A stretch of 64,000 nucleotides of DNA, from assembly GCF_014384895.1 (NCBI RefSeq), contig NZ_JACRSQ010000002.1, positions 1-64,000 of the forward strand. The letters are read 5' to 3'. Both the position numbers and the translations under genes were made by a program. Below are positions 17,022 to 26,355 of the stretch, in pieces. The stretch is from Bianquea renquensis. Lineage in GTDB: Bacteria > Bacillota > Clostridia > Lachnospirales > Bianqueaceae. The notes beneath the pieces are model-generated. The model was given only the letters and a program-made list of their open reading frames with translations. It was not told the DNA's origin and searched no databases. Positions within the stretch are counted from its first letter, which is position 1; every line of letters starts with the position of its first letter.

Positions 17022-18404
17022 ATGAAAAAGCTGCGAAACAGAGAAACATGGGTGACTCTGTTTAAATATATGTATCTCGTACTGCTATTTTGTTCTTTCT
17101 TAAATTTTACATGCGAACATGTCTCGGGGCTGGCGTATCTTGTGACAGGGATAGGGGTGGCCTTGATTGTCTGGGATCTTTTGACAGACCGAAACTGTCT
17201 GCACTCACGGAATATGGTATTTCTGGCTGGGCTGTTGGCTGTTTACGGAATCAGCTCCCTTTTGAACGTCCGATATGGGCTTTTAGAGAACATAAAGGGT
17301 TTTTTGTGGATGGTGTTGCAATACGGGCTCCTTTTCAGCTATAATGCGTCGGCGGAGAAGAAGCTCTATCAGAGGCAGGCGAAAGGTCTCATGATCGCGT
17401 TCTGCTTTTTAACCTTCGCCGCATCCTTAGCGGGAATCATCATGTTTTGGCAAGAGTATGGGAGAGCTTTTGAGACAGATAGCGGAAAACTTATCATCCG
17501 AGGATTTATGTATGGCCGTCTGTGGGGGGAGTATACCGATCCAAACTATGGAAGTATTTTTGCAGCCCTTTCCCTTTTGTTTTCAGGGTATTTATTTTGC
17601 CAATATCGCAAACTGGGAATCCGGATTGTACTGATACTGAATGGTCTCCTTCAGCTGTCCTATCTGGCGCTGTCCGATTCTCGCACTGCTCTGGTCAGTT
17701 TAGGCGCCACTGTCGGTATCGGGGTGGCAGGTCTGATCTATCACCGGTTTCACAAAGGGTGGAGAGCCGCAAAAACGGCCATTGTCGCGGGGGTATGCCT
17801 GCTACTCAGCGCGGGGGTGACTATGGGATGCATTCGTGGCATACAGACGGGATGGTCCTATTTGTCAGCCTTACACCAACAGAGGGTGGAAGAAGGGGAA
17901 TCGGGGTCTCATACAAGTACAAAGCCGTCACTATCCGAAGTTGAAGTTGGCCGGGAGGATATGCCGGAGGATGTCAGCAACCAACGATTCAATATATGGG
18001 GCAGCGGTTTTGAAATTCTGTGGACATCGCCTCTTTTTGGCACGTCGCCCCGAAATATGCTGGCCTACGCCCAAGATAAGCTGCCGGATACGTACGTCGT
18101 GCAGGAAAATTTTAACAGCTTTCACAATGGCTTTTTCGATGTGCTCTTTTGTCTGGGAATCGCGGGAATCGTGATGGTGGTCCTGTTTGTGGTTGGCCAG
18201 CTTCGGTTCCTTGTCCCCAATCTACTACAACATATTCAGGAGCAGGATTTTGCCTTTATCTTTCTCTCTTTTCTGACAGTGCTGCTGATTGCGTGTTCCG
18301 CTATGTTTTTGACGGAGATCTTCTTGATTAACTCGGTGGGAGCCTTTTTCTTCTGGAATTTCTTAGGCTATTTAAACCAATATTTTGAGAGAGCCCGGCC
18401 CTGA
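17022..18404 (+). CDS. O-antigen ligase/polymerase-like membrane protein (Wzy/WaaL type)
   Basis: The 460-residue protein has about ten membrane segments (among them residues 14-36, 39-55, 66-84, 90-107, 122-145, 185-203, 208-228 and several after 370). A large loop sits between about 265 and 370 and carries a conserved-looking GSGFEILWTSPLFGTSPRN segment. A late FHNGFFDVL segment resembles the His-containing motif of O-antigen ligases. Topology and position after a sugar transferase and a GT2 indicate a polysaccharide polymerase or ligase at the outer face of the membrane. No flippase (Wzx) is seen in the window. The Shine-Dalgarno is supplied by repeat copy 3. Confidence 0.75.
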   Translation: MKKLRNRETWVTLFKYMYLVLLFCSFLNFTCEHVSGLAYLVTGIGVALIVWDLLTDRNCLHSRNMVFLAGLLAVYGISSLLNVRYGLLENIKGFLWMVLQYGLLFSYNASAEKKLYQRQAKGLMIAFCFLTFAASLAGIIMFWQEYGRAFETDSGKLIIRGFMYGRLWGEYTDPNYGSIFAALSLLFSGYLFCQYRKLGIRIVLILNGLLQLSYLALSDSRTALVSLGATVGIGVAGLIYHRFHKGWRAAKTAIVAGVCLLLSAGVTMGCIRGIQTGWSYLSALHQQRVEEGESGSHTSTKPSLSEVEVGREDMPEDVSNQRFNIWGSGFEILWTSPLFGTSPRNMLAYAQDKLPDTYVVQENFNSFHNGFFDVLFCLGIAGIVMVVLFVVGQLRFLVPNLLQHIQEQDFAFIFLSFLTVLLIACSAMFLTEIFLINSVGAFFFWNFLGYLNQYFERARP

Positions 18405-18424
18405 CCTGTCACGAGGAAAAGAGC

Positions 18425-18478
18425 CCATCACAAGAATATCCCACCGCCCAGATAGGCAGTGGGATATTCTTGTGATGG
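18425..18478. terminator. Bidirectional hairpin terminator between convergent genes
   Basis: A perfect 20-bp stem (18425-18444 with 18459-18478, beginning CCATCACAAGAATATCCCAC) encloses a 14-base loop. It lies between the polymerase gene (+) and the beta-helix gene (-) and starts 21 bp after the first stop and 3 bp from the second. Confidence 0.75.
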
Positions 18479-18480
18479 AT

Positions 18481-20667
18481 TTATTCCGTTGGGGGCGTTT
18501 CGGACAGTGTACTGACGTAGTCAGCTTTCCACGTATCCATCTGTTCCATCGTTGCGGTACGGATACCATCCGAAAGGGTTTGCATGTAAGCTTCCTGTGC
18601 TTCCGGTGTATCATAGAGGACCGTGGGCATCTGGAAATCGCCGAGCTCCGAGATCAGAGGCATATCGTTGAAGGTAAGGGTCGCCCAGTCATTGACTGTG
18701 CCGACGGATATCTCGTTGTAGACTTTGTTTCCCGTTGGGTACATGGGGTTGAGAATATCTGGCTCATCCACGTCGCGCAGACTCTTATCCGGATACATTT
18801 TTTGATGTGTATCGCTCCAAACCTCAACAAGATGCCCGTCTGTGGCTGCCAGCTTCGGATATTTGGCCGCCCAGTATTCGTTGGTGATGGGGACCTGTTT
18901 ATATGGCTCTGAGACAAGATCTATGTTGAACCAATCGCTGAAGGTGCGGTCGTTGGCACCGATTTTCCAGCCTGGCGTATCGATGTAAATATTGTCGTGG
19001 ATTTTGATGTCGCGTCCGCCGCCCAGGCATATACCCTGCATCCACCAGTTTGAGATCACGTTGCCATAGACTTCCACGCTGCTCAGAGCATCGTCCAGGT
19101 AAATGGCAAAAATGACATGGCCGTTGAGCCATTCCATACCATGGAAGAAGTTGTAGCGCATGACATTACCGCGGCAGGTCCAACTGCGTCCACCGTAGAT
19201 CGCGCCGGCATCCGAGGTGTCGTAACATACGTTTTCAATATCGTTGAATTCCATGAGATGGTCATTTCCGTACCAGCCGATGGCGGTGAGGGGCAGGTCG
19301 TAAATGTGATTCCGGCGGACAATCTGGCCTACGCCTGTCACGGTTACGCCGTTCCCCGAGACACTATAGATATCGCTGTATTCGAGGATGTGTTTGGAGT
19401 TATCTAGGGTTGTGAAATCCCCGCCATCTAAGGTTACACCGCTGTTTGCTATATCATGGATACGGCATCCGCTGACCACCACATTGTGACCGCCGCTGAC
19501 AGCAATACCGTCCTTGCTGCAGCCCTTCACTTCTGCACCTTTAATCTCACAGCTTTCACAGTTGTTTAGCTTCACGCCTGTGCTCAAGGTGTTGCTGAAA
19601 TTAATTCCCTGGAAGGATACATAGGATACCGCATTCATCGTCAGCAGCGTTTCATTCAAGATGGCCATTGTCACCGTTTTGTCGCCAAGCCCGTCGCCGA
19701 CATACAGGTACAGCTTGTCGGCTCTTTCACCGTCGACTGTGGAGCGGTCGATATAAAACTCGCCGTCAGTGTCCAGCTCGCACAGCAGATTGAAGGCATA
19801 GAATCGACACATACTCTCGTCACAGGTCAGATTCGTGAAGCCCGTCAAGGTTTTTTCCGTTGCGTTTACTTTTACCTGCAATGTGCTGAGGAGCCATTCA
19901 TAGGCAAAATTACCGCGCAGGAATACTTCGTCTTCATTGGCCCATTGATCGATGCGTGCCTCCTCCGTGTGCCCTTCATATCCCATAACCGGAGGTCTCT
20001 GCCCCAGGCCGTCACCTTGGTCCTTGTCATCGATGGGAGACCAGCCTTTATCGATAATGCGGGTCGGCTTTATATAGTTAGCCGTCCCGTTTTCTGGCTG
20101 ATTTGGATATTCGGCCAGCCTCTGAACTTTGCCGGCCACATAGAGGGTGGGAGATGCCGTAAGGATTTCGCCCGTGGGAATCCCCTCCTGTCCTAAATCA
20201 TACACAGCGATCTTACCCCGGGCAGACTCAGGAATCCGGTCCCAGATCCCTGGATCGGCATTCTCCTCCGTGACCACAGTAAAGTTTTGATTATTCAGCG
20301 TAACTTGACCGGTCAAGGTGACGGTCTCGTCTTCGTATGCGGCATACACAATGGGAGCTTCCGCCGTACCGGAATCCTCGCTCGTCAGCTCAAAGCCGGC
20401 AGTCAGCAATCTATAGTCGCCTTCCCGCAGGTAGACGGTGACACCGTCTTTCTTCTCACTGTCCGATAAATTGCGGATTGTATCCCGGGCCTTCTCCAAC
20501 GTGGCAAAGGGCGCTTCTATCGTTCCCGGGCCATTGTCGTTGCCGGTGAGGGATACAAAGTAGGTTTTGCCAGGCGCTTCTTCTGCCTCGGCAACGCTCT
20601 GATTCAGCAGCGGTATAGCAGCGCAAAGTAGCGTCAAGGTCATAATCCATGAAATGATCTTTTTCAA
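18481..20667 (-). CDS. Secreted right-handed beta-helix protein (pectate lyase-like fold)
   Basis: The protein has about 728 residues and a Sec signal peptide (KKIISWIMTLTLLCAAIPLLN, then AEAEE). Next come TYFVSLTGNDNGPGTIEAPFATLEKARDTI (about 35-64), the start typical of DUF1565-type parallel beta-helix proteins, and repeated G-V/I-x-L/V-x-x-C/G rungs with conserved Asn turns between about 360 and 600. Such folds bind or cleave polysaccharides, and an extracellular glycan-active role fits the facing polysaccharide genes. TTG 20667 is preferred because GGAGAGGAAG precedes it; ATG 20688 has no ribosome site but remains possible. No catalytic residues can be assigned. Confidence 0.75.
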   Translation of the reverse strand: MKKIISWIMTLTLLCAAIPLLNQSVAEAEEAPGKTYFVSLTGNDNGPGTIEAPFATLEKARDTIRNLSDSEKKDGVTVYLREGDYRLLTAGFELTSEDSGTAEAPIVYAAYEDETVTLTGQVTLNNQNFTVVTEENADPGIWDRIPESARGKIAVYDLGQEGIPTGEILTASPTLYVAGKVQRLAEYPNQPENGTANYIKPTRIIDKGWSPIDDKDQGDGLGQRPPVMGYEGHTEEARIDQWANEDEVFLRGNFAYEWLLSTLQVKVNATEKTLTGFTNLTCDESMCRFYAFNLLCELDTDGEFYIDRSTVDGERADKLYLYVGDGLGDKTVTMAILNETLLTMNAVSYVSFQGINFSNTLSTGVKLNNCESCEIKGAEVKGCSKDGIAVSGGHNVVVSGCRIHDIANSGVTLDGGDFTTLDNSKHILEYSDIYSVSGNGVTVTGVGQIVRRNHIYDLPLTAIGWYGNDHLMEFNDIENVCYDTSDAGAIYGGRSWTCRGNVMRYNFFHGMEWLNGHVIFAIYLDDALSSVEVYGNVISNWWMQGICLGGGRDIKIHDNIYIDTPGWKIGANDRTFSDWFNIDLVSEPYKQVPITNEYWAAKYPKLAATDGHLVEVWSDTHQKMYPDKSLRDVDEPDILNPMYPTGNKVYNEISVGTVNDWATLTFNDMPLISELGDFQMPTVLYDTPEAQEAYMQTLSDGIRTATMEQMDTWKADYVSTLSETPPTE

Positions 20668-20748
20668 GCTCTTCCTCTCCTTTTTCATTATAGTGAAAAT
20701 TCTCATGATGGAAATCCGGCCAGCCGATTGTCTGGCCCACCAATCACC

Positions 20749-22461
20749 TTATCGGTCAACCTTTTGGCCTCTCTTTTTCATGATGATAACCGCTGCTAGA
20801 CCGCCGCCACACACAATGAGCAGCAGGCTGTACAGCCAAATGGCGCTGTTGTCGCCGGTTTTTGCCGGTGCTTCCGGATTGGATGAATCCTCTGGATCAG
20901 ATGAGTCTGCGGGTTCGGATGAATCTGCCGGATTGGAGGAGTCCTCTGGGTTGGAGGAGTCCTCTGGATTGGATGAATCTGCGGGGTTGGATGAATCTTC
21001 GGGAGTGGAGGACTCTCCGGGCTTATACTCAGGATCCGCGTCGCCACATACAGAACACGTTCCATTTTCAAATTTGTGGCCCGTGGCCTTGATAATAGTC
21101 TGTTCCTCGGTTATGAGGCTTGTGCCATTCTCATCGCTGAAATACTGATCGCACTCCTCGCAGAACCAATATTCTACATTGCCATCCTCGGTGCAGGTAG
21201 CCTGCTTTGCTTCAACCTTAGTCAAAGTATGCTCGTGGAGAACGTCTCCAGAATAGTCGCTGACGGTTGCTGTTCCCGCGCTGACGGTCACTGTCATGGT
21301 CACAGGCTCGCTGGAAAAATCTGCGTACAGGTCGCCGTTGGCTTCTTCTGAGAAGATTTTCAGCGTATATTGCCCTTGGGCTATACCCTTTACAGGGATG
21401 GAAAGGGTTCCGGATGAAGCTGTCTCACAGCTGGCCAACTTGGCGTAGTACGCGACATCGCCATTTTCGTCGGCCAGAACGCAGGAGACGAATTGGCCTC
21501 GGCCAGTGGTGGCATTGTGATAGCGAAAGCGAAGAACCGCGCTTGTCTGGTCCTTTTGCTCCTTAGTGGCTATGACACTCAGGGTCTGGGAGCTGTCGAG
21601 GATTGTGAATTTCATTGTGTTGGCGGGCGCCGGCATTCCGATGAAGCCATCGCCAACCGAGACAGCGGATTTGTCAGAGCTTCCAGTTGTCAAGAAAATT
21701 TTGGATCCATCCAGGCTAAAGGCTGGACGTACCGCCAGCTCAGCATAGGCTGCGGAGTCGATGTATGTACTGATCTTTGGAGTTGACCGGAAATGCTGCT
21801 GACCTGTTTCATCATGGACGCTCATGACTCTTGTCATGACAGCTTTTCGGATTCGGCTGTAATAGGGGTACGGTGTGCGGAGCAGGTAATCGCGGTCAAA
21901 GGTGCGGATGGTATCGTTGCCCAGAACTTGCCATTCCTCCTGAGACAGAGCCCAAAGCTTTTGGGCGATCTCCGGGCCTGCAATGCCATCGGCACTTGGC
22001 GCTGCCACCGTTCCGCCGCCTTGCAGGACTCTGTCCACAATGGCAGCCTGCTCTTTTTCTGAAAATCCCCCGGCAATAGCCTCCATCGCCTGTTGCAGCG
22101 TGCTCCCCGCGTACTCCGTAGGCGATATCCAAATGCTTCCGTCCGGGTTGGCGGCATAGTACATGTCGTTTTCGCTGTCATACTGGGAGCCATCAAACTC
22201 TGCGCCGTGTCCTTGACGGAATACGCTGTCCCCGTACACGTCCTCCTTGGCTAAAAGAGTGATATTGCCTGGCTGCTGGTTGATACCGGTTGTGCCATCG
22301 CCTACCACCCACCATTCGTGGCCAGCAAAGACAACAACGCTATCGTTCACTGTCACCTTAGGGTTCTCCTGAGGTTGGGTCGCCCAGGCCGGCGTTGGCA
22401 GAGCCATGATACAGGCCAGTGCTGCAACCATAGCTGCCATGGGTTTCTTTCTCGTTTTCAT
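20749..22461 (-). CDS. Cell-surface protein with Ser/Pro/Asp repeats and C-terminal membrane anchor
   Basis: The 570-residue protein starts with a signal peptide (about 1-28, ending PAWA). A domain of about 250 residues contains a VVFAGHEWWVVG segment and an end reading LAVRPAFSLDGSKIFL; this pattern occurs in surface proteins with a DUF6273-like module, a tentative match. A beta-sandwich-like stretch and a small Cys-containing module (ATCTEDGNVEYWFCEECDQ, then HKFENGTCSVCGD) follow. Next is a low-complexity SSNPED/ADSS repeat (about 480-535). The end is AKTGDNS plus a membrane segment and KKRG, which resembles a sortase-type anchor, although the exact LPXTG motif is absent. It is upstream of the beta-helix gene on the same strand and is probably cotranscribed with it. 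Confidence 0.72.
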   Translation of the reverse strand: MKTRKKPMAAMVAALACIMALPTPAWATQPQENPKVTVNDSVVVFAGHEWWVVGDGTTGINQQPGNITLLAKEDVYGDSVFRQGHGAEFDGSQYDSENDMYYAANPDGSIWISPTEYAGSTLQQAMEAIAGGFSEKEQAAIVDRVLQGGGTVAAPSADGIAGPEIAQKLWALSQEEWQVLGNDTIRTFDRDYLLRTPYPYYSRIRKAVMTRVMSVHDETGQQHFRSTPKISTYIDSAAYAELAVRPAFSLDGSKIFLTTGSSDKSAVSVGDGFIGMPAPANTMKFTILDSSQTLSVIATKEQKDQTSAVLRFRYHNATTGRGQFVSCVLADENGDVAYYAKLASCETASSGTLSIPVKGIAQGQYTLKIFSEEANGDLYADFSSEPVTMTVTVSAGTATVSDYSGDVLHEHTLTKVEAKQATCTEDGNVEYWFCEECDQYFSDENGTSLITEEQTIIKATGHKFENGTCSVCGDADPEYKPGESSTPEDSSNPADSSNPEDSSNPEDSSNPADSSEPADSSDPEDSSNPEAPAKTGDNSAIWLYSLLLIVCGGGLAAVIIMKKRGQKVDR

Positions 22462-22821
22462 GTCCTTCTGATTCCCCTTTCATAAATTTATACTATATTA
22501 TCATTTCTATTTTGCCATAATTTTGTGTGAAAATGCAACACAATATCCTGCCATAAAAGAGGAAAATCTTGCCATTATGATTTTGATACTGTCTAATTCC
22601 ACATAAGAATAAGAGAAAAAATTCTGTATAAAGGCAATATTCAATCATATCAAACCATAGTATCGGTAGTTTTGGCATTAAAATTGCGCATTTTGATCCA
22701 GCCTTTTGTGATTTGACAGCCTTCCGAGAGAATAGTAGCGGTGATTGCCTTGTTTTGTGCGATTTTGAGAAATTTTTGGTGTGATCTCCCTTTGCATCGA
22801 TTTTTTGGACAAAAAGCGCCA
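22462..22821. other. AT-rich upstream region of the surface-protein gene
   Basis: No gene is seen here. The stretch is AT-rich with three direct TGCCAT copies (22513, 22549, 22570) spaced 36 and 21 bp. It probably holds the promoter of the minus-strand surface-protein gene, but no convincing -35/-10 pair was found. Confidence 0.4.
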
Positions 22822-22868
22822 AACTAAAAACTGTTGCCCAACCATGAGATGGGCAACAGTTTTTAGTT
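22822..22868. terminator. Terminator of clpB
   Basis: A perfect 19-bp stem, AACTAAAAACTGTTGCCCA with TGGGCAACAGTTTTTAGTT, surrounds a 9-base loop. The A/T tracts on both sides make it able to work in both directions. It lies 14 bp after the clpB stop. Confidence 0.9.
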
Positions 22869-22882
22869 AAGATTGGATGCTT

Positions 22883-25480
22883 TTACCGGATATAGAGGGA
22901 TGTTCCGTCATACTCTACCGTGAGACAGGTTCCGGGATTGATGGCTCCCTCGATGATTTTGCGGGCGATCATTGTCTCCACATGGCGCTGGATGAAGCGG
23001 CGCAAAGGCCTTGCGCCGTAGACTGGATCATACCCCTCATCTACGATATAGCGCCGCGCTTCCTCGGTGAGGGTTACACTCAGCTGCTGATCCTTCATGC
23101 GGGCCGACAAATCCTGAATCATGAGATCCACAATTTTCGAAATTTCATCCTTCGTCAACGGTTTATAAAACACGATCTCGTCCAGCCGGTTTAAGAACTC
23201 AGGCCGGAAAGATTGCCGCAACAGCTGTTCAACCTGTTCCCGGGCTTGGGGCGTGATCTCGCCGCTGGCCGGGTCGATCCCTTCCAGAAGAGCGCTTGAG
23301 CCGAGATTGGAAGTCATGATCAGAATGGTATTCTTGAAATCCACAGTACGGCCATGGGAATCGGTGATCCGCCCGTCATCCAACACCTGGAGCAGAACGT
23401 TGAAGACATCCGGATGTGCCTTTTCCACCTCGTCAAAGAGGACGACGGAGTAGGGGTGACGCCGGACGGCTTCCGTCAGCTGTCCTCCTTCATCATACCC
23501 CACATATCCCGGAGGCGCCCCGATTAAGCGGGATACGGAGTGCTTCTCCATATATTCGCTCATGTCGATTCGAATCATGTTGTGCTCATCGTCAAACAAG
23601 GCCTGTGCCAAGGCCTTAGCCAACTCTGTTTTGCCGACGCCGGTGGGGCCAAGGAACAGGAAGGAGCCGATGGGACGTCTAGGGTCTTGAATTCCGGCGC
23701 GGGACCGGAGGATCGTCTCTGTGACTTCCGTCACCGCCTCATCCTGGCCGATGACGCGCTTGTGAAGTTCATCGTCCAAGTGCAGTAGCTTTTCGCGCTC
23801 GCCCTCCATCAATTTCGCCACCGGAATTCCTGTCCAGCGGGCTACGATCCTAGCAATCTCTTCATCGTTGACGCTATTGCGGAGATACTCATTGTGCGTG
23901 TCATTCTTAGACGCAGCCTCCGCTTCCTCCAGCTCCTTCTTCAAGGCGGGAAGCCGACCGTAGTTGAGCTCCGCGGCTTTGTCCAGATTATATTCCAGCT
24001 GCGCTCTCTCGATTTCCGCGTTGACCTGTTCAATCTCTTCGCGCAGTTTCTGAACTTTTGTGATGGATTCCTTTTCTTGCTCCCAGTGAGTCTTCATCAC
24101 TTTGAACTCATCCCTAAGCGAAGCGAGCTCCTCCTGCAATTCCGAAAGATGTTCCTGGGAAAGCGCGTCCTTTTCTTTTTTTAGTGCCGCTTCCTCGATT
24201 TCCAGCTGCATGATCTTTCTTGAAATCTCATCCAGCTCTGTCGGCATGGAGTCCATCTCCGTCCGAATGACAGCGCAGGCTTCATCCACCAGATCGATGG
24301 CCTTGTCAGGCAGAAACCGATCCGAGATATAGCGGTGAGACAGGGTGGCAGCGGCGATCAGAGCGTTATCCATGATTTTTACGCCGTGATAGACCTCATA
24401 CCGTTCCTTTAGACCTCGCAGGATGGAGATGGTATCTTCGACGGTGGGTTCCTCCACCATGACCGGCTGAAAACGCCTTTCCAATGCGGGATCTTTCTCA
24501 ATATACTGTCGGTATTCATTGATGGTCGTAGCGCCGATGCAGTGCAATTCTCCTCGGGCGAGCAGTGGCTTTAACAGATTTCCCGCGTCCATCGCGCCGT
24601 CTGTCTTTCCGGCCCCCACAATGGTGTGCAGCTCATCAATAAATAGAATGATCTGCCCATTGGAGCTCTTGACTTCGTTCAAGACAGCTTTTAGTCGCTC
24701 CTCAAATTCTCCCCGGAATTTTGCGCCTGCGATGAGGGCGCCCATGTCGAGGGAAAAGACAACCCGGTCCTTCAGGCCTGCCGGAACGTCTCCACGCACG
24801 ATTCGCTGTGCCAAGCCTTCCGCGATGGCGGTCTTGCCGACGCCGGGCTCACCGATGAGGACAGGATTATTTTTAGTCTTTCGGCTCAGGATGCGGATAA
24901 CGTTTCGAATTTCTGAGTCCCGGCCAATGACAGGATCTAATTTCTGCTGGCGGGCTAGTTCTACCAGGTTCTGCCCATACTTCTTAAGAGAATCATAGGT
25001 ATCCTCCGGAGTATCGCTGGTCACCCTGGTATTGCCCCTGGCGGTGGCGAGGGCCTGTAAGAAATTATTTTTTTCGATGGAATAGTTGCGGAATATATCC
25101 TTGACCTCCGCGTTTCCGTGTTCCAGCAATCCCAGGAAGAGATGCTCCACCGAGATATACTCGTCATTCATAGATTCCGCGGTGCGCTCGCTGGCGGTCA
25201 GCGCACGGTCCAGCTGTGAGGAGACATAGATCTTCCCCTCCTCACGCCCGGGACCGGTGACGCCCGGTATTTTGTCCAGCGAGACTTCGACGGCTTTGCG
25301 CAAACTCGCCGTGTCAACGCCCATGCGCTGAAGCAATGCGGGAATTAGACCGTTTTCTTGGATTAGAAGAGCTTCCAGGAGATGTTGACAATCGACATTG
25401 ACATGGCTTCTTTCTATAGCGAGATTCTGAGCCGCTTGTATGGCTTCCAGAGATTTTTGCGTTAATTTTTGCAAGTTCAT
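22883..25480 (-). CDS. clpB: ATP-dependent disaggregase ClpB
   Basis: The 865-residue Hsp100 chaperone rescues aggregated proteins together with DnaK. Order: N-terminal Clp repeat domain (about 1-145), first AAA domain with Walker A GEPGVGKT (about 205-212), long coiled-coil middle domain (about 405-525, rich in Glu/Lys/Leu) that separates ClpB from ClpC and ClpA, second AAA domain with GPTGVGKT (about 603-610), and a C-terminal D2-small domain. The family's usual length is about 860. ATG 25480 has a GGGG-rich ribosome site. No CIRCE-type inverted repeat was seen in the 200 bp upstream, so heat control is not evident from sequence. Confidence 0.97.
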   Translation of the reverse strand: MNLQKLTQKSLEAIQAAQNLAIERSHVNVDCQHLLEALLIQENGLIPALLQRMGVDTASLRKAVEVSLDKIPGVTGPGREEGKIYVSSQLDRALTASERTAESMNDEYISVEHLFLGLLEHGNAEVKDIFRNYSIEKNNFLQALATARGNTRVTSDTPEDTYDSLKKYGQNLVELARQQKLDPVIGRDSEIRNVIRILSRKTKNNPVLIGEPGVGKTAIAEGLAQRIVRGDVPAGLKDRVVFSLDMGALIAGAKFRGEFEERLKAVLNEVKSSNGQIILFIDELHTIVGAGKTDGAMDAGNLLKPLLARGELHCIGATTINEYRQYIEKDPALERRFQPVMVEEPTVEDTISILRGLKERYEVYHGVKIMDNALIAAATLSHRYISDRFLPDKAIDLVDEACAVIRTEMDSMPTELDEISRKIMQLEIEEAALKKEKDALSQEHLSELQEELASLRDEFKVMKTHWEQEKESITKVQKLREEIEQVNAEIERAQLEYNLDKAAELNYGRLPALKKELEEAEAASKNDTHNEYLRNSVNDEEIARIVARWTGIPVAKLMEGEREKLLHLDDELHKRVIGQDEAVTEVTETILRSRAGIQDPRRPIGSFLFLGPTGVGKTELAKALAQALFDDEHNMIRIDMSEYMEKHSVSRLIGAPPGYVGYDEGGQLTEAVRRHPYSVVLFDEVEKAHPDVFNVLLQVLDDGRITDSHGRTVDFKNTILIMTSNLGSSALLEGIDPASGEITPQAREQVEQLLRQSFRPEFLNRLDEIVFYKPLTKDEISKIVDLMIQDLSARMKDQQLSVTLTEEARRYIVDEGYDPVYGARPLRRFIQRHVETMIARKIIEGAINPGTCLTVEYDGTSLYIR

Positions 25481-25643
25481 AAGAATAATCCCCCTTTCCG
25501 GATTCTGTCATAATTTTAATACATGCGATTTAATTTGTCAATACTATTATATAATAAAAAATGCAAAAATTTGAGCGGGAATATCAGTATTATGCACTGA
25601 TGGGACTTGAAATTTAGAAGAACCGTCTGTCTTTTCTGTGGAA

Positions 25644-25678
25644 TAAAAAATCCCCATCAGCAAGAACTTATGGGGATT
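25644..25678 (-). terminator. Terminator of the 116-residue hypothetical gene
   Basis: On the minus strand AATCCCCAT and ATGGGGATT form a stem around a 12-base loop, followed by a T-run. Confidence 0.8.
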
Positions 25679-25702
25679 GGTGGCTAATGGTGGGATAAAT
25701 GG

Positions 25703-26044
25703 TCAGTTGGCGGATGAAGTCATCATGTATAGAAGTTTCATCTGTTCCTTTACGACGTCGGGGTCAAAATCGCTGCCGGCAATGGAATCATAGCCATGTT
25801 CCAAAAAAGAATTGCCGAGGTCCCGCAAGTAGGCTGGAAGCGAGGGATTGTCCATCAGCTCATGGATAATATTGGACGCCTCATAGTATCGCAGATCATT
25901 GCTTAGCTTCCATTCTTCGTAGATGGTAAAGTCGCTGAGTCCGTAAAAGGGGCTGATTACATTCAATAAGAATGGGTTGGACGCCAACTCTTGCCGATAT
26001 AGACTCAGGTACTGCTGAAAGTTCTGGCGAAATACATCGTACAT
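25703..26044 (-). CDS. Small hypothetical protein
   Basis: The 113-residue protein is acidic and rich in Tyr and Leu, with segments YLSLYRQELASNPFLLNVISPFYG and NSFLEHGYDSIAGSDFDPDVV. There is no signal peptide, membrane segment or Cys motif, and I recognise no family. ATG 26044 follows GTGAGGTGA at about six bases; a GTG at 26053 is the alternative. The good ribosome site and its own terminator argue that it is real. It lies between clpB and the FAD genes but is transcribed away from the latter. Confidence 0.6.
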   Translation of the reverse strand: MYDVFRQNFQQYLSLYRQELASNPFLLNVISPFYGLSDFTIYEEWKLSNDLRYYEASNIIHELMDNPSLPAYLRDLGNSFLEHGYDSIAGSDFDPDVVKEQMKLLYMMTSSAN

Positions 26045-26355
26045 ACCATTCACCTCACGATTTGTCCTGAAAAATAATCTATCTATAGCACACCTATTAT
26101 AATGAAGGAATACTACAAAACAACTTGCAATGTATGAATAAAGAATGAAGTTTCATTAAGGAAATATTAAGTTTTTATAGTATATAAAATTAATATAGAT
26201 TATGCACAGACCTCATAGGAGACTGCCAATTGAGGATGCAGAAAGAGTATATTCCCGTTTGAATATTGGGTGGCAATATGCTATACTTATGTTGCCGTTC
26301 TTAAGCGGAAATATTGCGCCGCTGCTGAGGTGCTCATTTGGAAAGGACGATCTAG
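26045..26355. other. Divergent intergenic region before the FAD genes
   Basis: This 311-bp AT-rich gap must hold promoters for the leftward hypothetical gene and the rightward FAD pair. The stretch at 26165-26202 (TTAAGTTTTTATAGTATATAA) could be part of the rightward one. No clear gene, palindrome or terminator was seen. Confidence 0.4.

Noticed and set aside
20760..21000. Classic LPXTG sortase signal at the end of the surface protein
   Set aside because: The end reads AKTGD; it resembles a sortase-like anchor, but the exact LPXTG motif cannot be claimed.
20880..21010. Repeats that might be taken for a CRISPR array
   Set aside because: The units are short, in frame, and code for a Ser/Pro/Asp repeat of a surface protein; there are no spacers or cas genes.
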